Positions 14,975 through 22,756 of a DNA stretch of 26,366 nt are shown here, in pieces. The position numbers and the translations under genes were made by a program. The stretch is from NCBI GenBank assembly GCA_023423995.1, contig JAFAEL010000241.1, positions 1 to 26,366 on the forward strand, read 5' to 3'. The DNA is from Pseudomonadota bacterium (lineage in GTDB: Bacteria; Pseudomonadota; Alphaproteobacteria; Rhizobiales; Beijerinckiaceae). The notes below the pieces were generated by a model. The model saw only the letters and a program-made list of their open reading frames with translations, was not told where the DNA came from and did no database searches. Each line of letters starts with the position of its first letter. The stretch's first letter is position 1.

Positions 14975-17155
14975 TTAGCGAGGATCGGGAAGCTCGTCGA
15001 GTGCGCGCAGGCCGGGAGCCGAACCCCTCATATCGTACCACGGATTGTATGCGCGGTCGCGAAAGAGCGGCGTGCCGTGCCGTTCCCGGAGATTCTGTTT
15101 CTCGCGCCTAAAGCGTTCGATCTTGTCGGGGGCTTCGTCGCTCCCCCGGCTGGCTGATTCGTGATGGATAAGCGTTGCGAAGGGCGTCCAGACTACCCGG
15201 AAGCCGCATTCGCCGGCACGAAGGCAAAAATCAATGTCGTTGTAGGCGACCGCGAAGTTGTCCTCATCAAAGGCGCCGGTCATCTCGAAGCAGGTGCGCG
15301 AGACGAGCATGGCGGCGCCCGTCACCGCCGAGAGGGATTGTCGCACGGCTAGCCGGCCCATCGGCCCCCAGAAGTCTTCAGCCTTGCCGCCGAACCAGTG
15401 CCCGGCGAGCCCGCCAAGCCCCACAATCACGCCCGCATGCTGAATCGTACGGTCCGGATAGAGCAGCCGGGCGCCCACAATGCCGACATCGCCGAAGCGG
15501 AAGCAGGAGACCATCTCCTTCAGCCAGTTGGCGTCCTCCATCTCGATGTCGTTGTTCAGCAGGAGGATGAGATCGCCGGTCGTTCGGCTAAGACCCTTGT
15601 TGATCGAGCGCGAGAAGTTGAACGGGCCCTCGACCGGCTCAACGATGAAGGGCGTGCGGCCTCTCGCCGCCCGGGCGTAGAGGTCGAGCGTCGCCGGATC
15701 GCGGCTGTCGTTGTCGGCGACAACGATCTCCAGATGCGGATAGTCCGTCTTGGTCGCGAGCCCCTCCAGCACCGTTGCCATGAGGCGGGGGCTGTCGCGG
15801 TTCGGGACGACCACAGAGACCCTCGGCCAAGTCTCGACCTGCAGGTCGAAACGCACCCGGTGCAGGTCGGGCAGCAATCCGGGCCCAATCTCGGCCGGCT
15901 GCCCGGCGTGGACGTATCGCGCGCTGAGCGCCCGCCTCGCGCTGTCGACAGCGACTTGCTTGAACTCGGTCGAGAAGCTCGCCTCGTGCCGCCGCCATAA
16001 ATAGGCCGGGTACGGCAGGTGTAGCACCCTGTTGGGTGGGATGCCGTCGAGGTAGCGCAGGAGAAGGTCGTAGTCCTGCGAGCCTTGAAAGCCGTCCCGG
16101 AGCCCGCCAATCTGGATGAGGCGGTCCCGACGGTAGATGGACAGGTGGTTGATGTAGTTGACCCCAGACAGGAGCACGGGATCGTAGGCAGGCTTCAGCA
16201 TGTAGCCGACGGCGTTCATCCCGCCGTCGGTGATAACCTCGTCCGTGTAGACGAAGAGCGCGTCGGGACGGGCGCGAATGGCCCGCACGATCTCCGCAAC
16301 CGCCCCGCGCGACAAGGCGTCATCGTGATCGGCCAGGCTGATCCAGGGCGCGGATGCACTTTCCAGCGCGCTGTTAGTGGCCTTCGCGATGCCCTGGTTT
16401 CTCTGGTTCAGGAGGACTTTCACTCCCGGCGTGGAGCCGTGTCGTTCCAGCCATGCGCGCGTGCGCTCGGACTTCGAACCGTCATCGCTCAGGATCAGCT
16501 CCGACAGACCCTCCGGCTGGGCCAGGAAGGACGCCAGAAGAGCTTCGAGGTAGGCCGGATCCGTGTTGTAGGTGGGCACAAGGAACGAGATCAGAGGGCC
16601 GTCCGCCTCGGGTGATGGGGGCGTGCGATCCTCAGCCAGAGCAATCACGTCGGCGTAATGCTCCGCCGTTGAGCGGTAACGACGGGCATCACGGCCGGTC
16701 CCAAGTCCAGACGGATCGAAGGCCGGGCTTGCTATCCGGTAAGTTCGGGTCGGCCAGAAGCCCGGGCGATCTCGATCCAATCGGCTCATCAGCCAGCGCA
16801 CTGCCTGTCGACTGTAAGAGCTGATAGCGAGGACCTTGAGCCTGCCAGGCGCTTCCGACGGATCGAGCCGGACCCGGCGGAGCTGCGGCATCTTGCTGAG
16901 TTCGAGCCAGCAGAGAGCGCGCCCTGCCGGTCCATACGAAAGGGCGCGGCTCTCCTCGAACCCGGTCCCCCAGTCGAAGTAGATCGTCGCTTCGATGCGG
17001 GCATCGAGGCCCTCCACGACGAGGAAAAGGTGGCGCGGCCGGAGCACCCCGTCGAGGCTAAGGACGAAGTGCGGGTCCTCGTTCGTCGCCTGCCAGGAGA
17101 ACAGGCCTGTCCGCTTGAGGCCTCCTCGTGGCCTCAGCCTATGAAGCATGATCAT
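14975..17155 (-). CDS. Double-domain GT2 glycosyltransferase
   Basis: This 726-aa protein has an N-terminal region of unknown fold (about 1-180) and two family-2 glycosyltransferase domains. GT2-A (about 188-410) starts LISFLVPTYNTDP and has LILSDDGSKSE, the DHDD metal-binding site (276-279) and GSQDYDLLLRYL. GT2-B (about 446-695) starts VSVVVPNRDSP and has IVVADNDSRD, LLNNDIE (533-538) and AVAYNDIDFCLRAGE. Both contain plausible catalytic acidic residues, so it may add two sugars or build a two-sugar repeat. No membrane segments are seen, so it probably acts on the cytoplasmic face. It is the first gene of the minus-strand operon. The start is ATG 17155 or ATG 17149; neither has a strong ribosome site. 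Confidence 0.91.
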   Translation of the reverse strand: MIMLHRLRPRGGLKRTGLFSWQATNEDPHFVLSLDGVLRPRHLFLVVEGLDARIEATIYFDWGTGFEESRALSYGPAGRALCWLELSKMPQLRRVRLDPSEAPGRLKVLAISSYSRQAVRWLMSRLDRDRPGFWPTRTYRIASPAFDPSGLGTGRDARRYRSTAEHYADVIALAEDRTPPSPEADGPLISFLVPTYNTDPAYLEALLASFLAQPEGLSELILSDDGSKSERTRAWLERHGSTPGVKVLLNQRNQGIAKATNSALESASAPWISLADHDDALSRGAVAEIVRAIRARPDALFVYTDEVITDGGMNAVGYMLKPAYDPVLLSGVNYINHLSIYRRDRLIQIGGLRDGFQGSQDYDLLLRYLDGIPPNRVLHLPYPAYLWRRHEASFSTEFKQVAVDSARRALSARYVHAGQPAEIGPGLLPDLHRVRFDLQVETWPRVSVVVPNRDSPRLMATVLEGLATKTDYPHLEIVVADNDSRDPATLDLYARAARGRTPFIVEPVEGPFNFSRSINKGLSRTTGDLILLLNNDIEMEDANWLKEMVSCFRFGDVGIVGARLLYPDRTIQHAGVIVGLGGLAGHWFGGKAEDFWGPMGRLAVRQSLSAVTGAAMLVSRTCFEMTGAFDEDNFAVAYNDIDFCLRAGECGFRVVWTPFATLIHHESASRGSDEAPDKIERFRREKQNLRERHGTPLFRDRAYNPWYDMRGSAPGLRALDELPDPR

Positions 17156-17467
17156 CGTGGATCGTCGGATTGAGCCGCTGTCACTAACCGTCTGGCGAGC
17201 CAGGAAGCGGAGATCGGATTATCCAATCGAGCAGGGCCTGACGATCTTGGGGATTGTGGGTCGCGCGTTGGGGCTTCAGTTCCCTCGATCGCTCGTCGAA
17301 GTCAACGCTGGTCTATCGCGCCTGCACGAGCGGAAGGCCTTCAATGCCTTGAAAGTGCCACTCAACCCTGGCACCACACCGGCCGGCCCGAAGATGGCCG
17401 GACTTCGCGGCAGGAGGCGGATCCGATCCGTCCCCGGTCGGCGATAGTCTCGGGGCCGTTGGCAGCG
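17156..17467. promoter_or_regulatory. Divergent promoter region between the two capsule operons
   Basis: About 310 bp separate the start of the minus-strand operon (glycosyltransferase) from the plus-strand operon (kpsT), so both promoters should be here. I could not identify convincing -35/-10 boxes. A short perfect inverted repeat, GTGCCA (17355-17360) and TGGCAC (17369-17374) with an 8-nt spacer, is a possible binding site. A 99-codon plus-strand frame across it (17148-17447) has no ribosome site and looks non-coding. Confidence 0.45.
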
Positions 17468-18121
17468 ATGATCCAGTTCTCGAACGTCTACAAGTTCTAC
17501 AAGACCGAAGCTCATCGGAAAGTCATCCTAGACCATGTCTCGACGGTCTTCGAGCAGGGCTGGTCCTATGGTCTCCTCGGCGTTAACGGTGCCGGGAAAT
17601 CCACCACGATGCGGCTGATCGCCGGCACGGAAATGCCGAATTCCGGCAAAGTCCGGCGGTCCACCCGGGTCTCTTGGCCGCTCGGCTTCGCAGGCGGTTT
17701 CGATCCCCTGATGAGCGGGCGCGAGAATGTCCACTTCGTTGCACGGATCTACGGCGAGGACCCGAAGAAGGTATCGCGCTTCGTGGAAGATTTCGCGGAA
17801 ATCGGAGACTACATCAACGAGCCGGTCAAGACGTACTCCTCCGGCATGATGGCGCGGCTCGCCTTCGGCCTGTCCATGGCAATCGAATTCGAATGCTACC
17901 TGATCGACGAGGTCACGGCGGTGGGTGATGCGCGCTTCCAGGCACGATGCGAGGAGGTTTTCCGTCGGCGGCGGGAGAACACGGATCTCATCGTCATCTC
18001 CCACTCGATGGCGACCATCAAGTCCTTTTGCACGCGCGGCGCCGTTCTCGTTGACGGTCGACTCATGATGTTTCAGGACGTCGAGCAGGCCATCGAGATG
18101 TACAATAGGCTCAATCGATGA
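17468..18121 (+). CDS. kpsT: Polysaccharide export ABC ATPase, KpsT-like
   Basis: The product is 217 aa from the ATG at 17468, which gives the family start MIQFSNVYKFYKT; an in-frame TTG at 17459 is also possible. Walker A is GVNGAGKST (38-46). GFAGGFDPLMSGRENVHFVA is the KpsT-type Q-loop region, YSSGMMARLAFGLSM is the signature region (from 123), CYLIDEV is Walker B (143-149), and H179 in SHSMATIK is the switch histidine. The short length and Y-S-S-G-M signature separate KpsT from O-antigen Wzt proteins, which carry a C-terminal glycan-binding domain. It energises glycan export with the KpsM-like permease, which lies at 8211-9011 on the other strand rather than next to it. Confidence 0.92.
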   Translation: MIQFSNVYKFYKTEAHRKVILDHVSTVFEQGWSYGLLGVNGAGKSTTMRLIAGTEMPNSGKVRRSTRVSWPLGFAGGFDPLMSGRENVHFVARIYGEDPKKVSRFVEDFAEIGDYINEPVKTYSSGMMARLAFGLSMAIEFECYLIDEVTAVGDARFQARCEEVFRRRRENTDLIVISHSMATIKSFCTRGAVLVDGRLMMFQDVEQAIEMYNRLNR

Positions 18122-18179
18122 TGGTTGACCCCTTCAACTGCGCCCGCTTGCCCTCGGTGCGCTGGAAAGCGCTTTCCCC

Positions 18180-19442
18180 GTGAGTATCGAGCCTGTGGTA
18201 CAACCGATCCGGGTCCCTGCGGCCGAGCGGGCCCAGCGGCTATCGGAATCTCTTTCCGAGGCGGCTCGCCGCCTTCGCTTCAGCGCTTCGGGCCGGGCCC
18301 AGATCCCGACCAGCCATAGAGGCCGTCGCAAGCAGCGGATCGCGCGGCTGGTCGTCGCCCTGAGCTTTATCGGCCTTGTCGCCCTGCCGAGCCTCGGATC
18401 AATCATTTATTTCGGTTTCGTTGCGGCAGACCAATATGTCGCCGAAGCGCGCTTCGCTGTGCGCAGCGGAGCCATGGCGGGGCTCGACGCGCTTTCTTCC
18501 CTAACGGGGATGCCTTCTATACAGGTGGTCCAGGACACTCAGGTCGTCACCAACTATATCGAGAGCCGGGCACTCGTCGAACATCTCGATAAGAAGGCGA
18601 ATCTTCGGGCGCGCTACAGCGCCCCAGAGGCTGACTTCTTCGGGCGCCTCGATCCGGAGAAGCCGATCGAGCGAATCGTCAAGTACTGGAACCGGATGGC
18701 TCGGGCGACGATCGAGATGCCGGGTGGCATCGTCGTCCTCAATGTCCGGGCGTTTCGCCCCGACGATGCCGTCGCGCTAGCGGATGCCGTCGTAGACGCA
18801 AGCGAGCAACTCGTTAACGACATGAACCAGAGGGCCCGGCTGGATTCTGTTGCGACGGCCGATCAGGAGTTCCGCCTGGCCGGAGAGCGGCTTTCCCACG
18901 CACGTGCAGCACTTGAACTAGCGCGGAACCAGGAGGGCATCCTCGAAGCATCGGGGGAGTTAAAAAAGGCGGATGCCGTTCTGTCGGCGTTGAGGACGCA
19001 GAAGCTGGAACTCGAGCAGCAATATGCGGTGGCCCGTCGGTCCGTAACCGACGATGCTCCGCAGCAAAGAAGCTTGAAGACGCGGATCGATGCGATCGGC
19101 CGCCAAATCGAGCAGGTTCAGGCCGAGTTGACCACTCGTGGAGGGACGGCGGGACCCAATCCGGCATTGTCCAGCTCAATGACGAAACTGGCTGCGCTTG
19201 AGCTCGAGCGCCAGATTGCGCAGACACAGTACACGACGGCGGCCGCCACTCTCGAGCGAGCGCGTCTCTCCAGCCAGTCGAAGCAGATCTATCTCACGAC
19301 CTTTGTTCGTCCTGTTGCAGCCGAGGAAGCGCTCTATCCGAAACGGTGGCTGAACATCGCGATCACGTTCATCGTGAGCATCCTGGCCTGGGCGGGATTC
19401 CTGTTTCTCTCCAAGTTCGCTGGGGAGCGCGTCGGGCTGTAA
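18180..19442 (+). CDS. kpsE: Capsule export inner-membrane protein, KpsE-like (copy 2)
   Basis: The product is 420 aa from a GTG start at 18180, with GGAAAG about 13 nt upstream; it begins 58 bp after kpsT. TM1 is at about 57-79, a coiled-coil-rich periplasmic part at about 205-370, and EALYPKRW followed by TM2 at about 391-411. PEADF, VRAFRPDDAV and YPKR motifs align with copy 1 at 11658, so the two are paralogues, but copy 1 has a Gly/Ser-rich insert that this copy lacks. The pairing with kpsT suggests this is the main export partner. GTG is the only reasonable start that keeps the basic N-terminus before TM1. Confidence 0.89.
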   Translation: MSIEPVVQPIRVPAAERAQRLSESLSEAARRLRFSASGRAQIPTSHRGRRKQRIARLVVALSFIGLVALPSLGSIIYFGFVAADQYVAEARFAVRSGAMAGLDALSSLTGMPSIQVVQDTQVVTNYIESRALVEHLDKKANLRARYSAPEADFFGRLDPEKPIERIVKYWNRMARATIEMPGGIVVLNVRAFRPDDAVALADAVVDASEQLVNDMNQRARLDSVATADQEFRLAGERLSHARAALELARNQEGILEASGELKKADAVLSALRTQKLELEQQYAVARRSVTDDAPQQRSLKTRIDAIGRQIEQVQAELTTRGGTAGPNPALSSSMTKLAALELERQIAQTQYTTAAATLERARLSSQSKQIYLTTFVRPVAAEEALYPKRWLNIAITFIVSILAWAGFLFLSKFAGERVGL

Positions 19443-19616
19443 CCTGAACCGGACCCGCGCTTGAGTTTGCTTCGTGCGCCCTCACGGATTATGCGGATTG
19501 CCAATCTAAGCGGAGACGGATGTGCGGCTCATTGCTCCTGACCGCAGCTGGCTCTTGGGCGAACCCCATGCACTCGCGGTCGGCACGATCTAAGAAGACA
19601 GGGACTACCACCTGAC

Positions 19617-20495
19617 ATGGTCAAGAAGGGCATAATCCTGGCAGGCGGGCAGGGCACCCGCCTATATCCGACCACGCTGGCCGTATCGAAGCAACTCCTG
19701 CCGATCTTCGACAAGCCGCTGATCTATTATCCGCTCACCACCCTGATGTTGGCGGGAATAAAGGACATTCTCGTCATCTCCACGCCTGCCCATCTGCCGC
19801 TTTTCCAAGAGCTGCTAGGCTCCGGTGCCCAGTGGGGGATAAACTTGTCCTTTGCTGGCCAGGAACAGCCCCGAGGGCTTGCCGAGGCGTTTCTGATCGG
19901 CGAACGATTCGTGGACGGTCAGCCTTGCGCGCTCGCTCTCGGGGACAACGTTTTCTACGGCGCGGGTCTTACGGCCCAATTGGTGCGAGCAGCCTCGCTC
20001 CGAAGCGGTGCTGTCGTTTTCGCCTATCCAGTCGCGGATGCGCGAGCCTTCGGCGTGGTGGAGGTCGACCGATCGGGGAAGGCGCTCTCGATCGAGGAGA
20101 AGCCGGCCGAGCCGAAGAGCGACCTGGCCGTAACCGGCCTCTATTTCTACGATTCCGACGTGGTCGAGGTGGCCCGTCGCGTCCAGCCGTCTATGAGGGG
20201 CGAACTTGAGATCACCTCCGTGAATGCTCATTACCTCGAACAGGGGAATCTCAGGGTGGAGGTCCTGCCTCGCGGAACCGCATGGCTCGACACCGGCACC
20301 GTGGACGCCATGCATGAAGCAGCAGCCTTTGTCCGCACTGTCGAGCACCGACAGGGGTTCAAGATCGCCTGCCCTGAGGAGGTGGCTTGGCGCCAGGGCT
20401 TCATTTCGACGGACGAACTCCTCGCGATCGCAGGAACCCTCCGAAACGAGTACGGGGCTTACCTGAAGCGCATCGTCGCTTCTCCGCGGCATTGA
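19617..20495 (+). CDS. rmlA: Glucose-1-phosphate thymidylyltransferase RmlA
   Basis: This 292-aa enzyme makes dTDP-glucose from dTTP and glucose-1-phosphate, the first step of dTDP-L-rhamnose synthesis. It has the nucleotide-binding [11 protein letters not shown] (10-20), [16 protein letters not shown], the metal-binding aspartate D110 in ALGDN, FGVVEVD and a second metal-site region TAWLDTGT (D225). The length is normal for RmlA. It starts 174 bp after kpsE copy 2 and is followed 11 bp later by rmlC, forming an rmlA-rmlC-rmlB unit. It may have its own promoter in the 174-bp gap, but I see no clear boxes. Confidence 0.95.
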   Translation: MVKKGIILAGGQGTRLYPTTLAVSKQLLPIFDKPLIYYPLTTLMLAGIKDILVISTPAHLPLFQELLGSGAQWGINLSFAGQEQPRGLAEAFLIGERFVDGQPCALALGDNVFYGAGLTAQLVRAASLRSGAVVFAYPVADARAFGVVEVDRSGKALSIEEKPAEPKSDLAVTGLYFYDSDVVEVARRVQPSMRGELEITSVNAHYLEQGNLRVEVLPRGTAWLDTGTVDAMHEAAAFVRTVEHRQGFKIACPEEVAWRQGFISTDELLAIAGTLRNEYGAYLKRIVASPRH

Positions 20496-20506
20496 TCGAG
20501 GCTTTG

Positions 20507-21067
20507 ATGGCAGGGGTTCGGCTCATCAAGCCGCGCCGTTTCGGCGATGCGCGTGGCTGGTTCTCAGAAGTATACAGCAGGCGGGTCTACGAAGAACTCG
20601 GGATTGACTCCGAGTTCGTGCAGGACAACCATTCCATGTCGGCTGCCGTAGGAACGCTCCGCGGCTTGCACTTTCAGATCCCGCCACACGGTCAGGGCAA
20701 GCTCGTGCGCTGCTCCAAGGGCGCGATCGTGGATTACGCTGTCGACGTTCGGCGAAACTCGCCGACCTATGGATGCTGGGTATCCGCGGAACTAACAGCT
20801 GAGAACGGTTACCAGCTCTGGGTCCCGGTTGGGTTCGCGCATGCCTTCGTCACGCTCGCACCGGAAACCGAGGTCATCTACAAGGTGACCGACTATTACG
20901 CGCCCGAATGCGATGGCGGTATCCGCTGGAACAGCGTGGGAATCGACTGGCCCCTGCCGTCCACTGGCCCAGTTCTCTCAGACAAGGACCGGTCCCTCCC
21001 GACACTTGCGGATTTCGAAAGCCCCTTCGTGTACGACGGCGAACCGCTTCCCGAAAACCTCAACTGA
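20507..21067 (+). CDS. rmlC: dTDP-4-dehydrorhamnose 3,5-epimerase RmlC
   Basis: The product is 186 aa from the ATG at 20507 with a CGAGG ribosome site. The frame extends further upstream, but that part lies inside rmlA. This cupin epimerises dTDP-4-keto-6-deoxyglucose at C3 and C5. It has [13 protein letters not shown] (11-23), the catalytic histidine H55 in [18 protein letters not shown] and [16 protein letters not shown] (127-142) carrying the tyrosine acid/base. The length is typical. It starts 11 bp after rmlA and ends 16 bp before rmlB. Confidence 0.95.
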   Translation: MAGVRLIKPRRFGDARGWFSEVYSRRVYEELGIDSEFVQDNHSMSAAVGTLRGLHFQIPPHGQGKLVRCSKGAIVDYAVDVRRNSPTYGCWVSAELTAENGYQLWVPVGFAHAFVTLAPETEVIYKVTDYYAPECDGGIRWNSVGIDWPLPSTGPVLSDKDRSLPTLADFESPFVYDGEPLPENLN

Positions 21068-21083
21068 TCGCCCGGAGTTGTTC

Positions 21084-22151
21084 GTGACCGCACGCGTCCT
21101 CGTTACCGGAGGAGCCGGTTTCATCGGCTCGGCGGTGGTGCGCCACTTGATTGCCGAGAGCGACTATCAGGTCCTCACGCTCGACAAGCTCACCTATGCG
21201 GGGACGCTCACCTCGCTTGCGCCTGTGGACGGCAACGCTCGCCACCGCTTTGTGAGAGCCGACATCTGCGATCAGGACGCGGTGGCGGCGACGTTCGAGA
21301 GCTTCGATCCCGACATCGTGCTCCACCTCGCGGCAGAGAGCCATGTTGACCGGTCGATCGACGGACCGGCAGTGTTCATCGAGACCAACCTCGTCGGCAC
21401 CTATCGCATGCTGGCGGCCGCTACCAAGCACTGGCAGGGGCTTCCTTCCGACCGAAAGGAACGCTTCCGCTTCCATCACATCTCGACCGACGAGGTGTTT
21501 GGGTCGCTGGGACGTGAGGGCTTTTTCGTCGAGGAGACGCCCTATGATCCGCGCTCTCCCTACTCGGCCAGCAAAGCCGGCTCCGACCATCTCGTCCGCT
21601 CATGGCACCACACGTATGGCCTGCCGACCCTCGTCACGAACTGCTCGAATAATTATGGGCCGTATCACTTCCCCGAGAAATTGATCCCGCTGATGATCGT
21701 CAAGGCGCTCGCAGGCGAGAGTCTGCCTGTCTACGGTAGCGGCGACAACGTGCGCGATTGGCTATTCGTAGAGGACCACGCACGCGCGCTGCGCAGGGTC
21801 TTCGAAGCGGGGAAACCAGGCGAGACCTACAACGTCGGCGGAAACTCGGAGCGAACGAACATCGAGGTTGTCAGGGCTGTCTGCAGCCTTCTCGACGAGA
21901 TGCGGCCGCGGGCTGACGGGCGATCCTACGCGTCTCAGATTGCCTTTGTTGCCGATCGGCCTGGTCACGACCAACGCTACGCAATCGATGCGTCGAAGTT
22001 GCGCGACGAGCTCGGCTGGTTGCCCGCCGAGTCTTTCGAGACCGGCCTCGCTAAGACCGTCCGCTGGTATCTTGATAACGAGTCCTGGTGGCGAGCCATT
22101 CAGTCAGGCAGCTATCGCGGGGAAAGGCTCGGGTTGAAAGCGGGTGCCTGA
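21084..22151 (+). CDS. rmlB: dTDP-glucose 4,6-dehydratase RmlB
   Basis: The product is 355 aa from the GTG at 21084, with CGGAG ending 6 nt upstream. The in-frame ATG at 20913 lies within rmlC and is rejected. This short-chain-dehydrogenase-type enzyme makes dTDP-4-keto-6-deoxyglucose. It has the NAD-binding GGAGFIG (9-15), [13 protein letters not shown], the catalytic STDEVFG with T135-D136-E137, YSASK (Y160, K164), and [17 protein letters not shown]. All key residues are present. It follows rmlC. No rmlD (reductase) follows, which is unusual for a rhamnose operon. Confidence 0.95.
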   Translation: MTARVLVTGGAGFIGSAVVRHLIAESDYQVLTLDKLTYAGTLTSLAPVDGNARHRFVRADICDQDAVAATFESFDPDIVLHLAAESHVDRSIDGPAVFIETNLVGTYRMLAAATKHWQGLPSDRKERFRFHHISTDEVFGSLGREGFFVEETPYDPRSPYSASKAGSDHLVRSWHHTYGLPTLVTNCSNNYGPYHFPEKLIPLMIVKALAGESLPVYGSGDNVRDWLFVEDHARALRRVFEAGKPGETYNVGGNSERTNIEVVRAVCSLLDEMRPRADGRSYASQIAFVADRPGHDQRYAIDASKLRDELGWLPAESFETGLAKTVRWYLDNESWWRAIQSGSYRGERLGLKAGA

Positions 22152-22238
22152 GGTTCTCCGGCACGAGAGCCATGGTATCCGCCGACTCTTCGCAATTCTG
22201 TGTCGTCCCCGTTGTTTGTTGCTGTGGCTAAGGTTCTT

Positions 22239-22748
22239 ATGTCGTTGTTCGGGGAAAAGGGGCAAGATGAGATGCTGGACCCCCAGGTCTTCGACGACCC
22301 CGAGCTCAGGTACCTCGCGCGAGCCGCGCAATCGGGAGAATCGACGGCGCCTGATGCTTTCCTGAAGCTGCTTCGTGGAGTGCGCGCTTTGGGCCGCCAT
22401 GACTTGGCGCAACCCTGTCGGCTAATCTGGCCCGCGGGAGCTTCCGGCGAGGCTCTGCGCGAGATGCTGTTGCTCTATTTGGACGCCGGGTCCATCGAAC
22501 AGATCAGGCACCTCCTTGCCGACCATTCGGACTTGGAGTTGAGGCTGCCGGCAAGCGTGCTGGTGGCGATCCTGGATGCGCTCCCGGAGAGCTCGCAGCT
22601 GGGGCCGCTGAGGATCTGGCCGGAGGAATCGCTGCCATATGCCGCAAAGACCTCGATCTTCCACGTCCAGGAAGCCATCATCGCCCGGCAAAGGGCGATG
22701 ATCGAAAGACTTTTATCCCATGCATCGGTGCAGGCGAAGGCGGGCTGA
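22239..22748 (+). CDS. Uncharacterised capsule-locus protein, about 169 aa
   Basis: I do not recognise this protein. I use the ATG at 22239 because TAAGG lies 5 nt upstream; a GTG at 22200 would add 13 hydrophobic residues (SSLFV-type) that could instead form a weak signal. The protein is mostly alpha-helical in character: DDPELRYLARAAQSGE, DAFLKLLRGVRALGRHDLAQ, REMLLLYLDAGSIEQIRHLL. These look like degenerate helical hairpins, perhaps TPR-like, but I cannot count clear repeats. It has no membrane segment. It sits between rmlB and the 1010-aa gene, ending 8 bp before the latter, so it is probably co-translated with it and may assist it. Confidence 0.68.
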   Translation: MSLFGEKGQDEMLDPQVFDDPELRYLARAAQSGESTAPDAFLKLLRGVRALGRHDLAQPCRLIWPAGASGEALREMLLLYLDAGSIEQIRHLLADHSDLELRLPASVLVAILDALPESSQLGPLRIWPEESLPYAAKTSIFHVQEAIIARQRAMIERLLSHASVQAKAG

Positions 22749-22756
22749 ACAGCACG

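Noticed and set aside
17148..17447. 99-codon plus-strand frame in the divergent promoter region
   Set aside because: It has no ribosome site, begins inside the opposite glycosyltransferase start, and its translation matches no family and is increasingly Arg/Pro-rich.
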